Assembly: GCF_027941835.1 (NCBI RefSeq)
Contig: NZ_CP116005.1
Span: 620,001 to 684,000 of the forward strand
Length of the DNA stretch: 64,000 nucleotides
From: Sphingosinicella microcystinivorans
GTDB taxonomy: Bacteria > Pseudomonadota > Alphaproteobacteria > Sphingomonadales > Sphingomonadaceae
Direction of reading: 5' to 3'
Positions 44,253 through 53,136 of the stretch are shown here, in pieces. The position numbers and the translations under genes were made by a program. A model generated the notes under the pieces. It ran no database searches. It was not told the DNA's origin and saw only the letters and a program-made list of their open reading frames with translations. The first letter of the stretch is position 1; each line of letters opens with the position of its first letter.

Positions 44253-45793
44253 AAACCAAAACCCGCCACCTCTCCTCGCGCACGCCAGCCGCACAGCCGA
44301 CGTCCAGGCGCTTGCGCCCGCTCGCGCTGGCCCTGTCCTGCGCGCTGCTGACCGCCTGTGCGACCGTGGGCCCCGACTACCGCGAGCCGCCTCCGGTGGA
44401 CATCGGCAACGGCTGGACCTTGCCTCTGGCGAGCGAATCGCAGTCCGCAGACCTGGCCCGTTGGTGGTCTGCACTCGACGATCCCATCCTTGACCGTCTG
44501 ATGGGCGCGGCGCTGGCACAGAACCTGGATCTGCGCCAAGCCGCGGCACGCATCGACGAGGCGCGCGCCCTACGCGACCGTGTGGCGGGAGATCGGCTTC
44601 CCACCGTTAGCGCAGGAGCCAGCGTCAATCGGCGTCGTCAAAGCGAAAACGGCCCCTTGCCCGTGGGCTCGATTCCCGGCCTTGACGCCACCCAGACCAT
44701 TTACGACGCAGGTTTCGATGCGGCCTGGGAGGCCGATCTATTCGGCGCCAAGCGCCGCGCCCTGGAAGGCGCCAGCGCCCGCCTGCAAGCCACCGAAGTC
44801 GAAGCACAGGGTGTGCGCATGCGCGTCGCGGCCGAGGTTGCGCGCACCTGGTTCACTGCCGTTGGCGCTGGATACGAGCTGCATGCGCAACAAGCCACGC
44901 TGGACACGCTGCAGCAGACCTTGGAGTTGGTGCGCCTGCGGCATGCATTGGGCGACGCATCCGCCGCCGATGTAGAGGCGGCCTACGCGCAGTGGACCGC
45001 CGTCAACGCGCTGCTGCCGGACATCCAGGCACGCCAGCGCGCCGCGGTGCTTGGCCTGGGTGTGCTGCTAGGCTCCCCGCCCGAGCGTGAACTGGCATTG
45101 CTCGACGGCCCATTGGCACCGTGCACGCTGCGTGCCTTGCCGGTGGGCGAGCGTGCCGACCTGCTGCGCCGACGCCCTGACGTGCTGGCTGCGGAACGGC
45201 GACTGGCAGCAAGTTCCGCTGACATCGGCGTGGCCACGGCCGAGCTCTTCCCCAAGCTCTCCATCGGTGTTGGAGGCGGGTTTCAGGCGCTCAGCACGGG
45301 CGATTGGTTCGATGCATCCAGCTCACGTTTTTCCATCCTGCCGCTGATTTCCTGGCGCCTGTTCGACGGCGGCCGCGTGCGCGCTGAAATCCGGGCACGT
45401 GAGGCAGCCGAGCAGCAGGCTGCGCTGGCCTATGAGCAGGCGGTGCTGGCGGCGCTGGGCGACGCCGAGCGTGCGCTTGGCGACTATCACGGCGGGCTGG
45501 ACACATTGGAGCGCCGCGCCATGGCCTTGGACGCGGCACGAACCAGCTACGGCTACGCCAAGGCCCGCTACGCCGCGGGCGATGTTGCACTGGTGGAACT
45601 GCTGGCCGCCCAGCGCAGCTTGCACGACGCCGAGACCGCGGCCGCCCGCGCGCATACCAGCGCCGCGGTGCAGTTGGTGGCGCTGTACAAGGCGCTTGGT
45701 GGTGGCTGGGATGCACCTGCAATGACATCGCAAACCACGAATCCAGCCCTGAAGCCGATCGCAACTGTGCTCGCAGCACCCTCAGTTCCTTGA
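44249..45793 (+). CDS. NodT/RND-type outer-membrane efflux lipoprotein
   Basis: A TolC-like channel of 514 residues. After a basic N-terminus and signal helix it has lipobox L-T-A-C and then T-V-G-P-D-Y, standard for the NodT family. The two repeated OEP domains (long helices rich in Ala, Arg and Leu) follow. It overlaps the permease by four bases and would provide the outer-membrane exit for the ABC exporter. The E. coli ybh operon has no channel gene of its own, so this island version is self-contained. Confidence 0.92.
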   Translation: MKTKTRHLSSRTPAAQPTSRRLRPLALALSCALLTACATVGPDYREPPPVDIGNGWTLPLASESQSADLARWWSALDDPILDRLMGAALAQNLDLRQAAARIDEARALRDRVAGDRLPTVSAGASVNRRRQSENGPLPVGSIPGLDATQTIYDAGFDAAWEADLFGAKRRALEGASARLQATEVEAQGVRMRVAAEVARTWFTAVGAGYELHAQQATLDTLQQTLELVRLRHALGDASAADVEAAYAQWTAVNALLPDIQARQRAAVLGLGVLLGSPPERELALLDGPLAPCTLRALPVGERADLLRRRPDVLAAERRLAASSADIGVATAELFPKLSIGVGGGFQALSTGDWFDASSSRFSILPLISWRLFDGGRVRAEIRAREAAEQQAALAYEQAVLAALGDAERALGDYHGGLDTLERRAMALDAARTSYGYAKARYAAGDVALVELLAAQRSLHDAETAAARAHTSAAVQLVALYKALGGGWDAPAMTSQTTNPALKPIATVLAAPSVP

Positions 45794-45813
45794 TTCAACG
45801 AAAGGAGATCACC

Positions 45814-46014
45814 ATGCAAATCAACGTAGGAAATCTCGACCGCATCGCGCGCGTCGTCATCGGCCTGATCCTGCTCAGCTTGCCGTTGTGGCTGGATTCA
45901 CCGTGGCGCTGGCTGGGGCTCATTGGAATCATGCCGTTGATCACCGGCCTGGCGGGTCGCTGCCTAGGTTACCGCCTGCTCGGCGTGAGCACCTGCCCGA
46001 TGCAAAAGAAATAA
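45814..46014 (+). CDS. DUF2892 membrane protein
   Basis: A 66-residue protein with two hydrophobic helices (about 14-30 and 36-52), starting M-Q-I-N-V-G-N-L-D-R-I-A-R. It ends with Cys-containing C-P-M-Q-K-K and matches the DUF2892 (YgaP membrane part) pattern. Such proteins often accompany rhodanese or metallo-beta-lactamase genes, and the next gene here is one. Preceded by a strong AAGGAGA. Confidence 0.82.
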   Translation: MQINVGNLDRIARVVIGLILLSLPLWLDSPWRWLGLIGIMPLITGLAGRCLGYRLLGVSTCPMQKK

Positions 46015-46030
46015 CCCGAGTGAGCATCCT

Positions 46031-47443
46031 ATGAAACTGAACTTTCTGGGCGCTGCGCGTGAAGTCACCGGATCGTGCTTCCTGGTGGAGGCGCTCAACC
46101 TGCGCTTCCTGGTGGATTGCGGCATGGTTCAGGGCGGGCGCACGGCGGCGGCGCGCAATCGCGAGCCGTTCACGTTCGATCCGGCGTTGATCGACTTCGT
46201 GCTCCTGACCCATGCCCATATCGACCATAGCGGACTGTTGCCCAAACTCACGCGCGCTGGGTTCAAAGGAGCCATCTACGCCACTCCCGCTACGGTTGAT
46301 CTGCTGGGCGTGATGCTGCCCGATAGCGCACACATCCAGGAGAGCGATGCAAAACGCAGTGCCAAAAGATCCCGTGGAGAGGATGCGCTGCCGCCGCTGT
46401 ACACGCTGCAGGATGCGCGCGAATGCCTGCAACAAGTACGAGGCATCGAATACGACCGGGAGTTCGCGCCCCGTGTCGGGGTGCGCGCACGCTTTCGCGA
46501 TGCCGGACACATCCTCGGATCGGCCATTATCGAAGTCTGGGTCACCGAGTATGGCTACCCGACGAAACTGGTATTCAGTGGCGACCTTGGCCAGCCGGGA
46601 CGCCCGATATTGCGCGACCCGACACCCATCGAGGACGCCGACATCCTCGTCATCGAGTCCACCTATGGCAACCGCCAACACAAGGACCTCTCGGCCACCG
46701 AAGAGGAGATGATCGGCATCGTCGAGAAAACCCTGTTCGAGCGCGGTGGCAACGTCATCGTGCCGGCCTTCGCGGTCGGTCGAACCCAGGAAGTCCTCTA
46801 CCACCTGCACCGTCTCACCAGCGAGGGGCGACTGCGGCAACCGAAGGTATTCGTTGATTCGCCTATGGCCACGGAAGCCACGCGCATCACACGCGAGCAC
46901 CTTGAGCTGTTCGATGAGCAGGCAAAGCGCCTGGCAGGATGGCACGCGCGCGGCGAAAACCTGCCGTATCTGCATTTCACGGAAAGTGCCGAAGAGTCCA
47001 TGGCGCTGAACCAGACTCGTTCGGGCGCCATCATCATTTCCGCCAGCGGCATGTGCGATGCGGGGCGCATCCGGCACCACCTGCGCCACAATTTGCCGCG
47101 CAAGGAATGCAGTGTCCTGTTCTCCGGCTTCCAGGCGCAGGGAACACTTGGCCGTCAACTGGTCGATGGCGCTCAACGCGTGCGCATCTTCGGCGACGAC
47201 ATTCCGGTGCGCGCGGCGATCCACAGTGTCGATGGGCTCTCGGCGCACGCCGACCAACCGGCCCTGATGGCCTGGGCCCGCGGCTTCAAGCAAGCCCCGG
47301 AGCAAACCTTCGTGGTGCATGGGGAGCCGTCCGCTGCGCAGAATTTTGCGGAACTCCTGCAACAGCAGCTTGGCTGGCAGGTCTCGGTGCCTGAACATGG
47401 CCAGGTGGTGCCCTGGCCGGATTTTCTGGCGATCGAGCGATGA
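46031..47443 (+). CDS. Beta-CASP metallo-beta-lactamase RNA nuclease
   Basis: A 470-residue zinc hydrolase of the RNA-processing exonuclease/CPSF-like group. The metal site H-A-H-I-D-H-S-G is at residues 61-68. The beta-CASP segment and C-terminal motifs follow (S-A-S-G-M-C-D-A-G-R, V-H-G-E). It would cut or trim RNA. Relatives are found in oxygen-limitation clusters with PHB and Usp genes. It overlaps the LOG gene by four bases. Confidence 0.88.
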   Translation: MKLNFLGAAREVTGSCFLVEALNLRFLVDCGMVQGGRTAAARNREPFTFDPALIDFVLLTHAHIDHSGLLPKLTRAGFKGAIYATPATVDLLGVMLPDSAHIQESDAKRSAKRSRGEDALPPLYTLQDARECLQQVRGIEYDREFAPRVGVRARFRDAGHILGSAIIEVWVTEYGYPTKLVFSGDLGQPGRPILRDPTPIEDADILVIESTYGNRQHKDLSATEEEMIGIVEKTLFERGGNVIVPAFAVGRTQEVLYHLHRLTSEGRLRQPKVFVDSPMATEATRITREHLELFDEQAKRLAGWHARGENLPYLHFTESAEESMALNQTRSGAIIISASGMCDAGRIRHHLRHNLPRKECSVLFSGFQAQGTLGRQLVDGAQRVRIFGDDIPVRAAIHSVDGLSAHADQPALMAWARGFKQAPEQTFVVHGEPSAAQNFAELLQQQLGWQVSVPEHGQVVPWPDFLAIER

Positions 47444-48306
47444 CCCCATCCGCTGATCCTGACGAGCGCCTGCGCGCCATCCTCGATTCACCCACGTACC
47501 GTCTTGCGTACGAAGACATCGATTTGCTTGGCCAGGAAGAGCTTCGGCCATTGCGCCTGCAGCTTGAGCTGCTCAAGCCCGAGCGCATCCTGCACGAACA
47601 AGGCGTCCATTCGACGGTGGTGGTCTTCGGCAGTGCACGCGTCAGCGACGCCGAGACGGCCACCGCCCGCCTTGACGCGCTGGAGCAGCAGGCGCGCACC
47701 ACGCCGCAGAATTCCAAGCTGACACAAGAGCTCTCCCGAGCCCGCCGCCGCGTGGAACAGGCGCGCTACTACGAAGAGGCACAGCGCTTCGCCCACCTGA
47801 TTTCCAAGCGCTTCCAGCAACAGGAGCGGTGCGATTTCGTCGTCATCACCGGTGGCGGGCCAGGCATCATGGAGGCAGCCAATCGCGGTGCTTTCGATGC
47901 CGGGGCTCGCTCGATCGGGCTCAACATCACGTTGCCGCACGAACAAACCCCGAACTCCTACATGTGTCCGGAGCTGGCGTTCCGGTTCCACTATTTCGCG
48001 CTGCGCAAGATGCATTTCCTGATGCATGCGCGTGGTCTGGTGACCTTTCCGGGCGGCTTCGGCACGCTCGATGAATTATTCGAAGTGTTGACTTTGATCC
48101 AAACCGGCAAGATGCAGCGGATTCCGGTGGTTCTGGTCGGTCGCACCTTCTGGCATCGGGCCGTTGATTTCGACCTTCTGCTCGACGAAGGCTACGTATC
48201 ACCATCCGATCTCGACTTGTTTACCTGCGTGGACAAAGCCGAAGAAATCATTGGCGCCCTGGAACGCTTTTACATCGATAGGGCAACAGACGGCACGCCA
48301 TCATGA
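47440..48306 (+). CDS. LOG-family nucleoside-monophosphate phosphoribohydrolase-like protein
   Basis: A 288-residue protein of the TIGR00730/LOG family. The diagnostic G-G-G-P-G-I-M-E-A-A (138-147) and P-G-G-F-G-T-L-D-E (204-212) motifs are complete. Relatives cleave the N-glycosidic bond of nucleoside monophosphates, although many are still labelled lysine decarboxylase. It has a 100-residue N-terminal extension longer than plant-type LOG proteins. Coupled by overlaps to the nuclease upstream and the LpxR-like gene downstream. Confidence 0.88.
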   Translation: MTPSADPDERLRAILDSPTYRLAYEDIDLLGQEELRPLRLQLELLKPERILHEQGVHSTVVVFGSARVSDAETATARLDALEQQARTTPQNSKLTQELSRARRRVEQARYYEEAQRFAHLISKRFQQQERCDFVVITGGGPGIMEAANRGAFDAGARSIGLNITLPHEQTPNSYMCPELAFRFHYFALRKMHFLMHARGLVTFPGGFGTLDELFEVLTLIQTGKMQRIPVVLVGRTFWHRAVDFDLLLDEGYVSPSDLDLFTCVDKAEEIIGALERFYIDRATDGTPS

Positions 48307-49502
48307 TGCGCATCGGCAGCCGTCACGCGTGCCTGCCCAAGGCCAATGCGCGGCGGCCGGTGCGCAGTGTCACGCTGATGGTTGCCTGCGCGGTGCTCGG
48401 TCCGGTTGCCGCCCATGGCACGGAACTCACACCCTCAGCTGATTCTTCCCGCTGCCTGCCAGAGCAGTCCCTGCACTGGAGAGGAGGCACCCTGCGCCTG
48501 GAGAACGATTTGTTCACCGGTACCGACCGCAACTACACCAATGGCGTGGCGTTGAGCGTGGTTTCGCGCGATCTGCAAGGCGCGCTCCGCCCGGAATGTC
48601 TGCCCCAACCGATTGCCTGGTATACCCGCTTCATCGGCTGGGCTGATCCCGAGTTCTGGCGGGACTCTGGAGCCCGGTCGGCATCGCAAAACATCGTCGT
48701 GCGCTTCGGCCAGTCCATGTACACGCCCGAGGACAAGACGCGCACCGATCTGATTTCCGACGATCGCCCGTACGCCGGCCTGCTGTACCTGGGCTTGGCA
48801 TGGAATCGCCGCGTCCAACCACAGGCCGCCAGCTACGAAATGCTTGACGTGCGCGAACTGACCCTGGGCGTGATTGGCCCTTGGTCGTTGGCGGAGCAAT
48901 CACAGGATCTGGTGCATCGGGTGCGGGGCATCGATCGCTTTCGCGGCTGGGACAACCAGTTGCGCAACGAACCCGCGTTCCAGATGGCCATGGAGCGCAA
49001 GTTCAAGTCGTACACGGAGGGTGCCGTCCGGCCGGGATGGAGCGGCGACGTGATCGGCAGCTATGCCCTGCGGATCGGAAACATTGAAACCGCAGCCAGT
49101 ACCGGCGTGGAATTGCGTGCGGGCTGGAACATTCCGAACGATTTCGGCAGCTATCCGATTCGACCCGGCGCTGAGAACCGCCCGCCCTCGGGCGTTTCCG
49201 ACCTGCGCAGGACCGAGCCGCAATCGGCGCGCGCGCCCAAACCCGGAGCGCATGCATTCCTGAACCTGGAGGCCAAAGCCGTTGCCTGGGACTTCTCGCT
49301 CGACGGGAATCTGTTTCGGCACAGCCACCACGTCAGTCGACGACCCTGGGTCGCTCAGGCAGCCATTGGCATCAGCAGCCAATGGATTGTTGCCGGGCAT
49401 GGCGTGCGGCTTGCCGTGATGCGCGTCTGGAGAACCCGCGAGTTCGACCAGCAGATCGGCCATCACGCCTTCGGATCGATTGCGCTGAGCATGGAATTTT
49501 GA
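48303..49502 (+). CDS. LpxR-like outer-membrane lipid A deacylase family protein
   Basis: A 399-residue DUF2219 protein. After an export signal the mature part opens L-E-N-D-L-F-T-G-T-D-R-N-Y-T-N-G, the conserved start of LpxR beta-barrels, including the Asn and Thr that line the active site. LpxR removes the 3'-linked acyloxyacyl group from lipid A; whether this protein does so is not certain. The C-terminal S-M-E-F ends in Phe, as expected for an outer-membrane barrel. Start overlaps the LOG stop. Confidence 0.8.
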   Translation: MMRIGSRHACLPKANARRPVRSVTLMVACAVLGPVAAHGTELTPSADSSRCLPEQSLHWRGGTLRLENDLFTGTDRNYTNGVALSVVSRDLQGALRPECLPQPIAWYTRFIGWADPEFWRDSGARSASQNIVVRFGQSMYTPEDKTRTDLISDDRPYAGLLYLGLAWNRRVQPQAASYEMLDVRELTLGVIGPWSLAEQSQDLVHRVRGIDRFRGWDNQLRNEPAFQMAMERKFKSYTEGAVRPGWSGDVIGSYALRIGNIETAASTGVELRAGWNIPNDFGSYPIRPGAENRPPSGVSDLRRTEPQSARAPKPGAHAFLNLEAKAVAWDFSLDGNLFRHSHHVSRRPWVAQAAIGISSQWIVAGHGVRLAVMRVWRTREFDQQIGHHAFGSIALSMEF

Positions 49503-49562
49503 AAGCCCGAAGTCATGCGCTCGTCTGCGAAGCATTCACCAACAACCTCAATGGAGAACCTC

Positions 49563-50024
49563 GTGAGTCACCTCTTGAACCATCGACAGCTTTTGACGAT
49601 CGCCTTATCAGTAGCCTTGGCTACCGCCGCCACGGGGCTTGGTGCGCAGTCCGCCGAGGCCGCAAAGCCGATGGCGCTTCGCAGCGTCATGGAGAAGCTT
49701 GGCCGTGACATGCAAGCCGTCACCGGCGCGATTTCCAAGGAGGAATGGACGTTGGTCGCCGAGTTGGCGCCAAAAATTGCCAAGCATGCCGAACCGCCCC
49801 TGGGCGAAAAGATGCGCATTCTTGGCTGGCTTGGCACGGATGCCGGGAAGTTTCGGGGTTTCGATGGACAGGTCCATGACGCTGCGAGCTCCATGGGGGA
49901 TGCCGCCAAACGCGGTGACGGCCCGGCCGTGATCGCGGCATTCTCCAAGACGCAACAAAGCTGCCTCGCTTGCCACCAAAGCTTCCGACAATCGTTCATG
50001 AAGCAATTTTATGAGAGTCGCTGA
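49563..50024 (+). CDS. Class II cytochrome c (cytochrome c'-like)
   Basis: A 153-residue periplasmic haem protein. The signal peptide ends A-E-A (about residue 33), followed by a four-helix-bundle-like body. The haem motif C-L-A-C-H (134-138) is close to the C-terminus, the usual place in cytochrome c'. GTG at 49563 is preferred, as GGAG lies seven bases ahead. The stop codon coincides with the first bases of the IS21-family element, so the natural C-terminus may have been trimmed slightly. Confidence 0.82.
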   Translation: MSHLLNHRQLLTIALSVALATAATGLGAQSAEAAKPMALRSVMEKLGRDMQAVTGAISKEEWTLVAELAPKIAKHAEPPLGEKMRILGWLGTDAGKFRGFDGQVHDAASSMGDAAKRGDGPAVIAAFSKTQQSCLACHQSFRQSFMKQFYESR

Positions 50025-50136
50025 GGATCAGCGTGCAATAGGCACCCCCTTCGTGGGGTGATCGGCGTGCAAAAAGGACCCCTTCATCCCGGGGATTTAG
50101 TCGGCCGACTGGTTTTGATCAGTTGGCGAGAACGGG

Positions 50137-51123
50137 ATGTTGATCGTGGAGACAGTGGTTCGGATTCGGCGTGAGCATGCAGCGGGTAAGGCGATCAAGG
50201 CGATCGCTCGTGACCTTCGTTTGTCGCGGAAGGTCGTCCGCAAAGCGATCCGGTCGCCGGAGGCGGCGTTCAACTATCAGCGCAAAGTCCAGCCGCTGCC
50301 GCGGATCGGTCCTTATCAGGATCGTCTCGATGCGCTGCTTGAGGAGAACGAAGGTCGCGGCCGCCGCGATCGGCTACGGATGACGCGTATCCATGACCTG
50401 CTGGTGCGCGAGGGGTTCGATGGATCCTATGATGCGGTGCGCCGCTATGCGGCGCGCTGGCGTGCTGCGCGGCGGAAGGATGCTGGCGAAGGCGCACCGG
50501 CGTTCATCCCGATGACCTTCCAGCCGGGTGAGGCCTACCAGTTCGACTGGAGCCACGAGGATGTGGAGATCGCCGGCAAGCCGATGCGGGTGAAGGTGGC
50601 GCATATGCGTCTCTGCGACTCGCGCGCACCCTATGTCCGAGCCTATCCGCGCGAGGGCCAGGAGATGCTGTTCGATGCCCATGCCCGGGCGTTCGCGTTC
50701 TTCGGCGGTGTGCCGCGACGCGGTATCTACGATAATATGAAGACGGCGGTGACGGCCGTGTTCACCGGCAAGGAGCGTGTGTTCAACCGCCGCTTCCTGA
50801 TCATGACCGATCATTACATGGTCGAGCCGACCGCCTGCTCGCCGGCGGCGGGATGGGAGAAGGGCCAGGTCGAGCAGCAGGTCCAGACGATCCGAGGCCG
50901 CTTCTTCCAGCCGCGACTCCGGTTCGCCAGCCTGGCCGAGCTCAACGGGTGGCTGGAGGCCGAGTGCCGGCGCTGGGCCGAGCATCATGCCCATCCCGAA
51001 CGCGGGGATATTACCGTCGCCGAGGCGCTGGATATGGAGCGACCGGCCCTGCAGCCGATCCTGGCACCGTTCGACGGCTTCCATGAGAGCGAGCATGCCG
51101 TCACCGGCACCTGCCCGCTATGA
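50137..51123 (+). pseudogene. istA: istA transposase with C-terminal deletion and frameshift
   Basis: IS21-type DDE transposase. The N-terminal helix-turn-helix and the catalytic core start (Y-Q-F-D-W-S-H-E-D) are present. The reading frame then stops after 328 residues at T-G-T-C-P-L, well short of the roughly 500 residues of intact IstA. The bases 51116-51154, in another frame, encode [12 protein letters not shown] and stop. This is the family's normal C-terminus, so an internal deletion with frame change removed the domain between. Confidence 0.8.
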
Positions 51124-51137
51124 TCTGCTGCGAGGCT

Positions 51138-51869
51138 ATGATGCAGCGGCATGATATGATCGACACGATGCGCGGCCTCGGACTCAAGGGCATGGCGGCG
51201 GCGTTCGACGAGGCGGTCACCACCGGCCTCCAGCGCAAGCGCACCACCATGGAGATACTGACCGACCTGCTCCGTGCTGAGGCGACCCACCGGGATGCAG
51301 CCTCCATCCGCTATCGGATGACGGCTGCGAGGCTGCCCGTGGTGAAGGACCTGGAGCGGTTCAGCTTCGAGGGCACACCGATCAATGAGGAGATGATCCG
51401 CTCCCTTCACGATGGCTCCTTCCTCCCGCCTCGCCGCAATATCGTGCTGGTCGGCGGCACGGGGACAGGCAAGACCCACCTCGCCATCGCGATCACCGCC
51501 AATGTCGTGCGAAGGGGCGCTCGCGCCCGCTACTTCAACACCGTCGATCTGGTGACACGCCTCGAAGAGGAGACCCGGATCGGCAAAGGCGGGACCCTGG
51601 CGGCGCAGCTGTCGCGGCTCGACCTGATCGTGCTCGACGAGCTCGGTTATCTGCCGTTCGCCCGCTCGGGAGGGCAGTTGCTGTTCCACCTCATCAGCAA
51701 GCTTTATGAGCGGACCAGCGTCATCATCACCACGAACCTCGCCTTCGGCGAATGGCCGACCGTGTTCGGCGATCCCAAGATGACCACGGCGCTGCTCGAC
51801 CGCGTCACCCACCACTGCGATATCGTCGAGACGGGCAACGACAGCTGGCGCTTCAAAAACCGCAGCTGA
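51138..51869 (+). CDS. istB: IstB transposition helper ATPase
   Basis: AAA+ ATPase that selects target DNA for IS21 transposases. Walker A is [11 protein letters not shown] and Walker B is [11 protein letters not shown]. The 243 residues from the ATG at 51138 are complete. That start is the usual one because istB overlaps the original end of istA. The protein should be functional, but its IstA partner in this copy is broken. Confidence 0.9.
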   Translation: MMQRHDMIDTMRGLGLKGMAAAFDEAVTTGLQRKRTTMEILTDLLRAEATHRDAASIRYRMTAARLPVVKDLERFSFEGTPINEEMIRSLHDGSFLPPRRNIVLVGGTGTGKTHLAIAITANVVRRGARARYFNTVDLVTRLEEETRIGKGGTLAAQLSRLDLIVLDELGYLPFARSGGQLLFHLISKLYERTSVIITTNLAFGEWPTVFGDPKMTTALLDRVTHHCDIVETGNDSWRFKNRS

Positions 51870-52192
51870 CAGCCACCTTCGGCGCCTTCAAAAATCTATC
51901 TTGCGCTGCGCGCGCCTCCGGTCGGGCTACGCCCGCCCTCCGCCGCACGCAGCGCAAGGCCATCTTCAACAAACCAGCATCATATTATCCGAAAAGGGGG
52001 TCCCTCTTCGACGCCGATCGGGGGTCCCTTTTGAACGCCGTTTGACACCCGAAGGGGCGAGACGCCGCAGGCGACTTGATGCGCAAGCACGACAGCGCGA
52101 CGGCGGCACGCCGGGACGCAACATCGAAATACCACATCGAACCCGCTCCACTACGCCACAGCAAGTTGTCCCGATAGGTATTGAACTTCACC

Positions 52193-52591
52193 ATGTCTCC
52201 ATGCAGCAGAACCATGGAGTCCGAGGTGGAACAGCTATCGCAAGCCCCCAATACCGCCGGCACCGATGTCGGCCTCCCCTTGCCAGGCACGGATGCCTAC
52301 GAGGCTTTGCCGCAATTTCCAAAGCGCAGTGTCCTTCCCTTCCGTCGCACCATTCGCCGGCAGGAACTACGGCAGATCGTTCCCCTCGCCGAAACGACGA
52401 TCTACGAAATGGAGCGTCGCGGTGAGTTCCCACGTCGCTTCAACCTGACGCCACGCTGCGTCGTATGGGACTTGGCAGAAGTGGAAGCCTGGGTCGAAGA
52501 ACGAAAGCAGGCTCCGCGCGCCGGCGTGTCGAAACCGGATGTCCACCTACGAAAAACCCGCCCTGTCCGGGCGGGTTCGAGCAAGGCATAA
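52193..52591 (+). CDS. AlpA-like helix-turn-helix regulator
   Basis: A protein of about 132 residues. The central region reads R-R-Q-E-L-R-Q-I-V-P-L-A-E-T-T-I-Y-E-M-E-R-R-G-E-F-P, then W-D-L-A-E-V-E-A-W, the MerR-like fold of AlpA/excisionase proteins. AlpA proteins activate integrase expression or act as recombination directionality factors, which suits its place near int. The start is uncertain (52193 or 52214). The 40-residue N-terminal extension is longer than phage AlpA. Confidence 0.78.
   Translation: MSPCSRTMESEVEQLSQAPNTAGTDVGLPLPGTDAYEALPQFPKRSVLPFRRTIRRQELRQIVPLAETTIYEMERRGEFPRRFNLTPRCVVWDLAEVEAWVEERKQAPRAGVSKPDVHLRKTRPVRAGSSKA
52555..52577 (+). terminator. Hairpin at the end of the alpA-like gene
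   Basis: AACCCGCCC and GGGCGGGTT are a perfect nine-base stem around a five-base loop. It lies within the last codons of the alpA-like gene, just before the stop of the convergent HTH gene. It could end transcription from either side, although no long T-run follows. Confidence 0.45.
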
Positions 52592-52607
52592 GGCCAAGCA
52601 GCGGCAC

Positions 52608-53132
52608 TCATCCAATCAAAGCCTCCAGTGCCTTCGATGCCGAGCGCGGCAATCGCCGCCCCTCCTTCGCCACGTTGACCTGCAAGGCCACCCGCGCCAC
52701 CTCAAACACGTCCTTGGCCAGCGAGTAGCTGCCTTTGGCCTGCAACCACGCCAATACGTCTGCCAAATGCCAGATCGACGCGCTGCCCTCATGCACCGGC
52801 GCCGGAAAGCTGCCCGGATGCGCCAGCATCAGCTTGCGCATGTTCTGCCGCGACACGCCCACAATGTCGGCCACGTCAGTCAGACCCACCAGATCCGGCG
52901 CTACTTCGATCAATCGCGCGGTCGGCGCGGCGCAGCGCACATCGGCCAGCGCGCTACGCACGGCCTCGTCCGCATCCGCAGCCTCGCGGGTGAACTCCAG
53001 CGCCAATCGACCCGGCTGCCCGATGCCGACCAAGGCATCGTCGCAGCCGGCTTCGCCCAGGCGCTCCACCAGTGCATCGGCGTCGCGGTCATCGTCCGTG
53101 AGCTGGTATTTCAGAGTGAAGGTGTATTCCAT
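52608..53132 (-). CDS. HTH protein paired with a HicA-like protein
   Basis: A 174-residue protein with an N-terminal alpha/beta half (T-F-T-L-K-Y-Q-L-T-D-D-D-R-D-A-D) and a MerR/AlpA-like helix-turn-helix in the second half (L-T-D-V-A-D-I-V-G-V-S-R-Q-N-M-R-K-L). It starts five bases after the HicA-like gene. This order and pairing suggest an antitoxin-like regulator, but the family is not one I can name. It converges on the alpA-like gene. Confidence 0.6.
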   Translation of the reverse strand: MEYTFTLKYQLTDDDRDADALVERLGEAGCDDALVGIGQPGRLALEFTREAADADEAVRSALADVRCAAPTARLIEVAPDLVGLTDVADIVGVSRQNMRKLMLAHPGSFPAPVHEGSASIWHLADVLAWLQAKGSYSLAKDVFEVARVALQVNVAKEGRRLPRSASKALEALIG

Positions 53133-53136
53133 CGCG

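Larger units (their letters stand above)
50022..52047. mobile_element. IS21-family insertion sequence, internally deleted
   Basis: The ends are imperfect inverted repeats beginning TG. The left reads TGAGGATCAGCGTGCAATAG and the right, inverted, TGTCAAACGGCGTTCAAAAG, both running into GGxACCCCC. Further copies of an AAAAGGACCCC-like motif lie inside each end, as in IS21 relatives. The two-gene istA-istB order is kept, but istA has lost most of its 3' part. I see no clear target duplication. Confidence 0.78.

Noticed and set aside
51985..52290. A minus-strand 101-codon frame between the IS and the alpA-like gene as a truncated gene
   Set aside because: It starts inside the alpA-like gene and ends within the IS end; no family features beyond suggestive composition.
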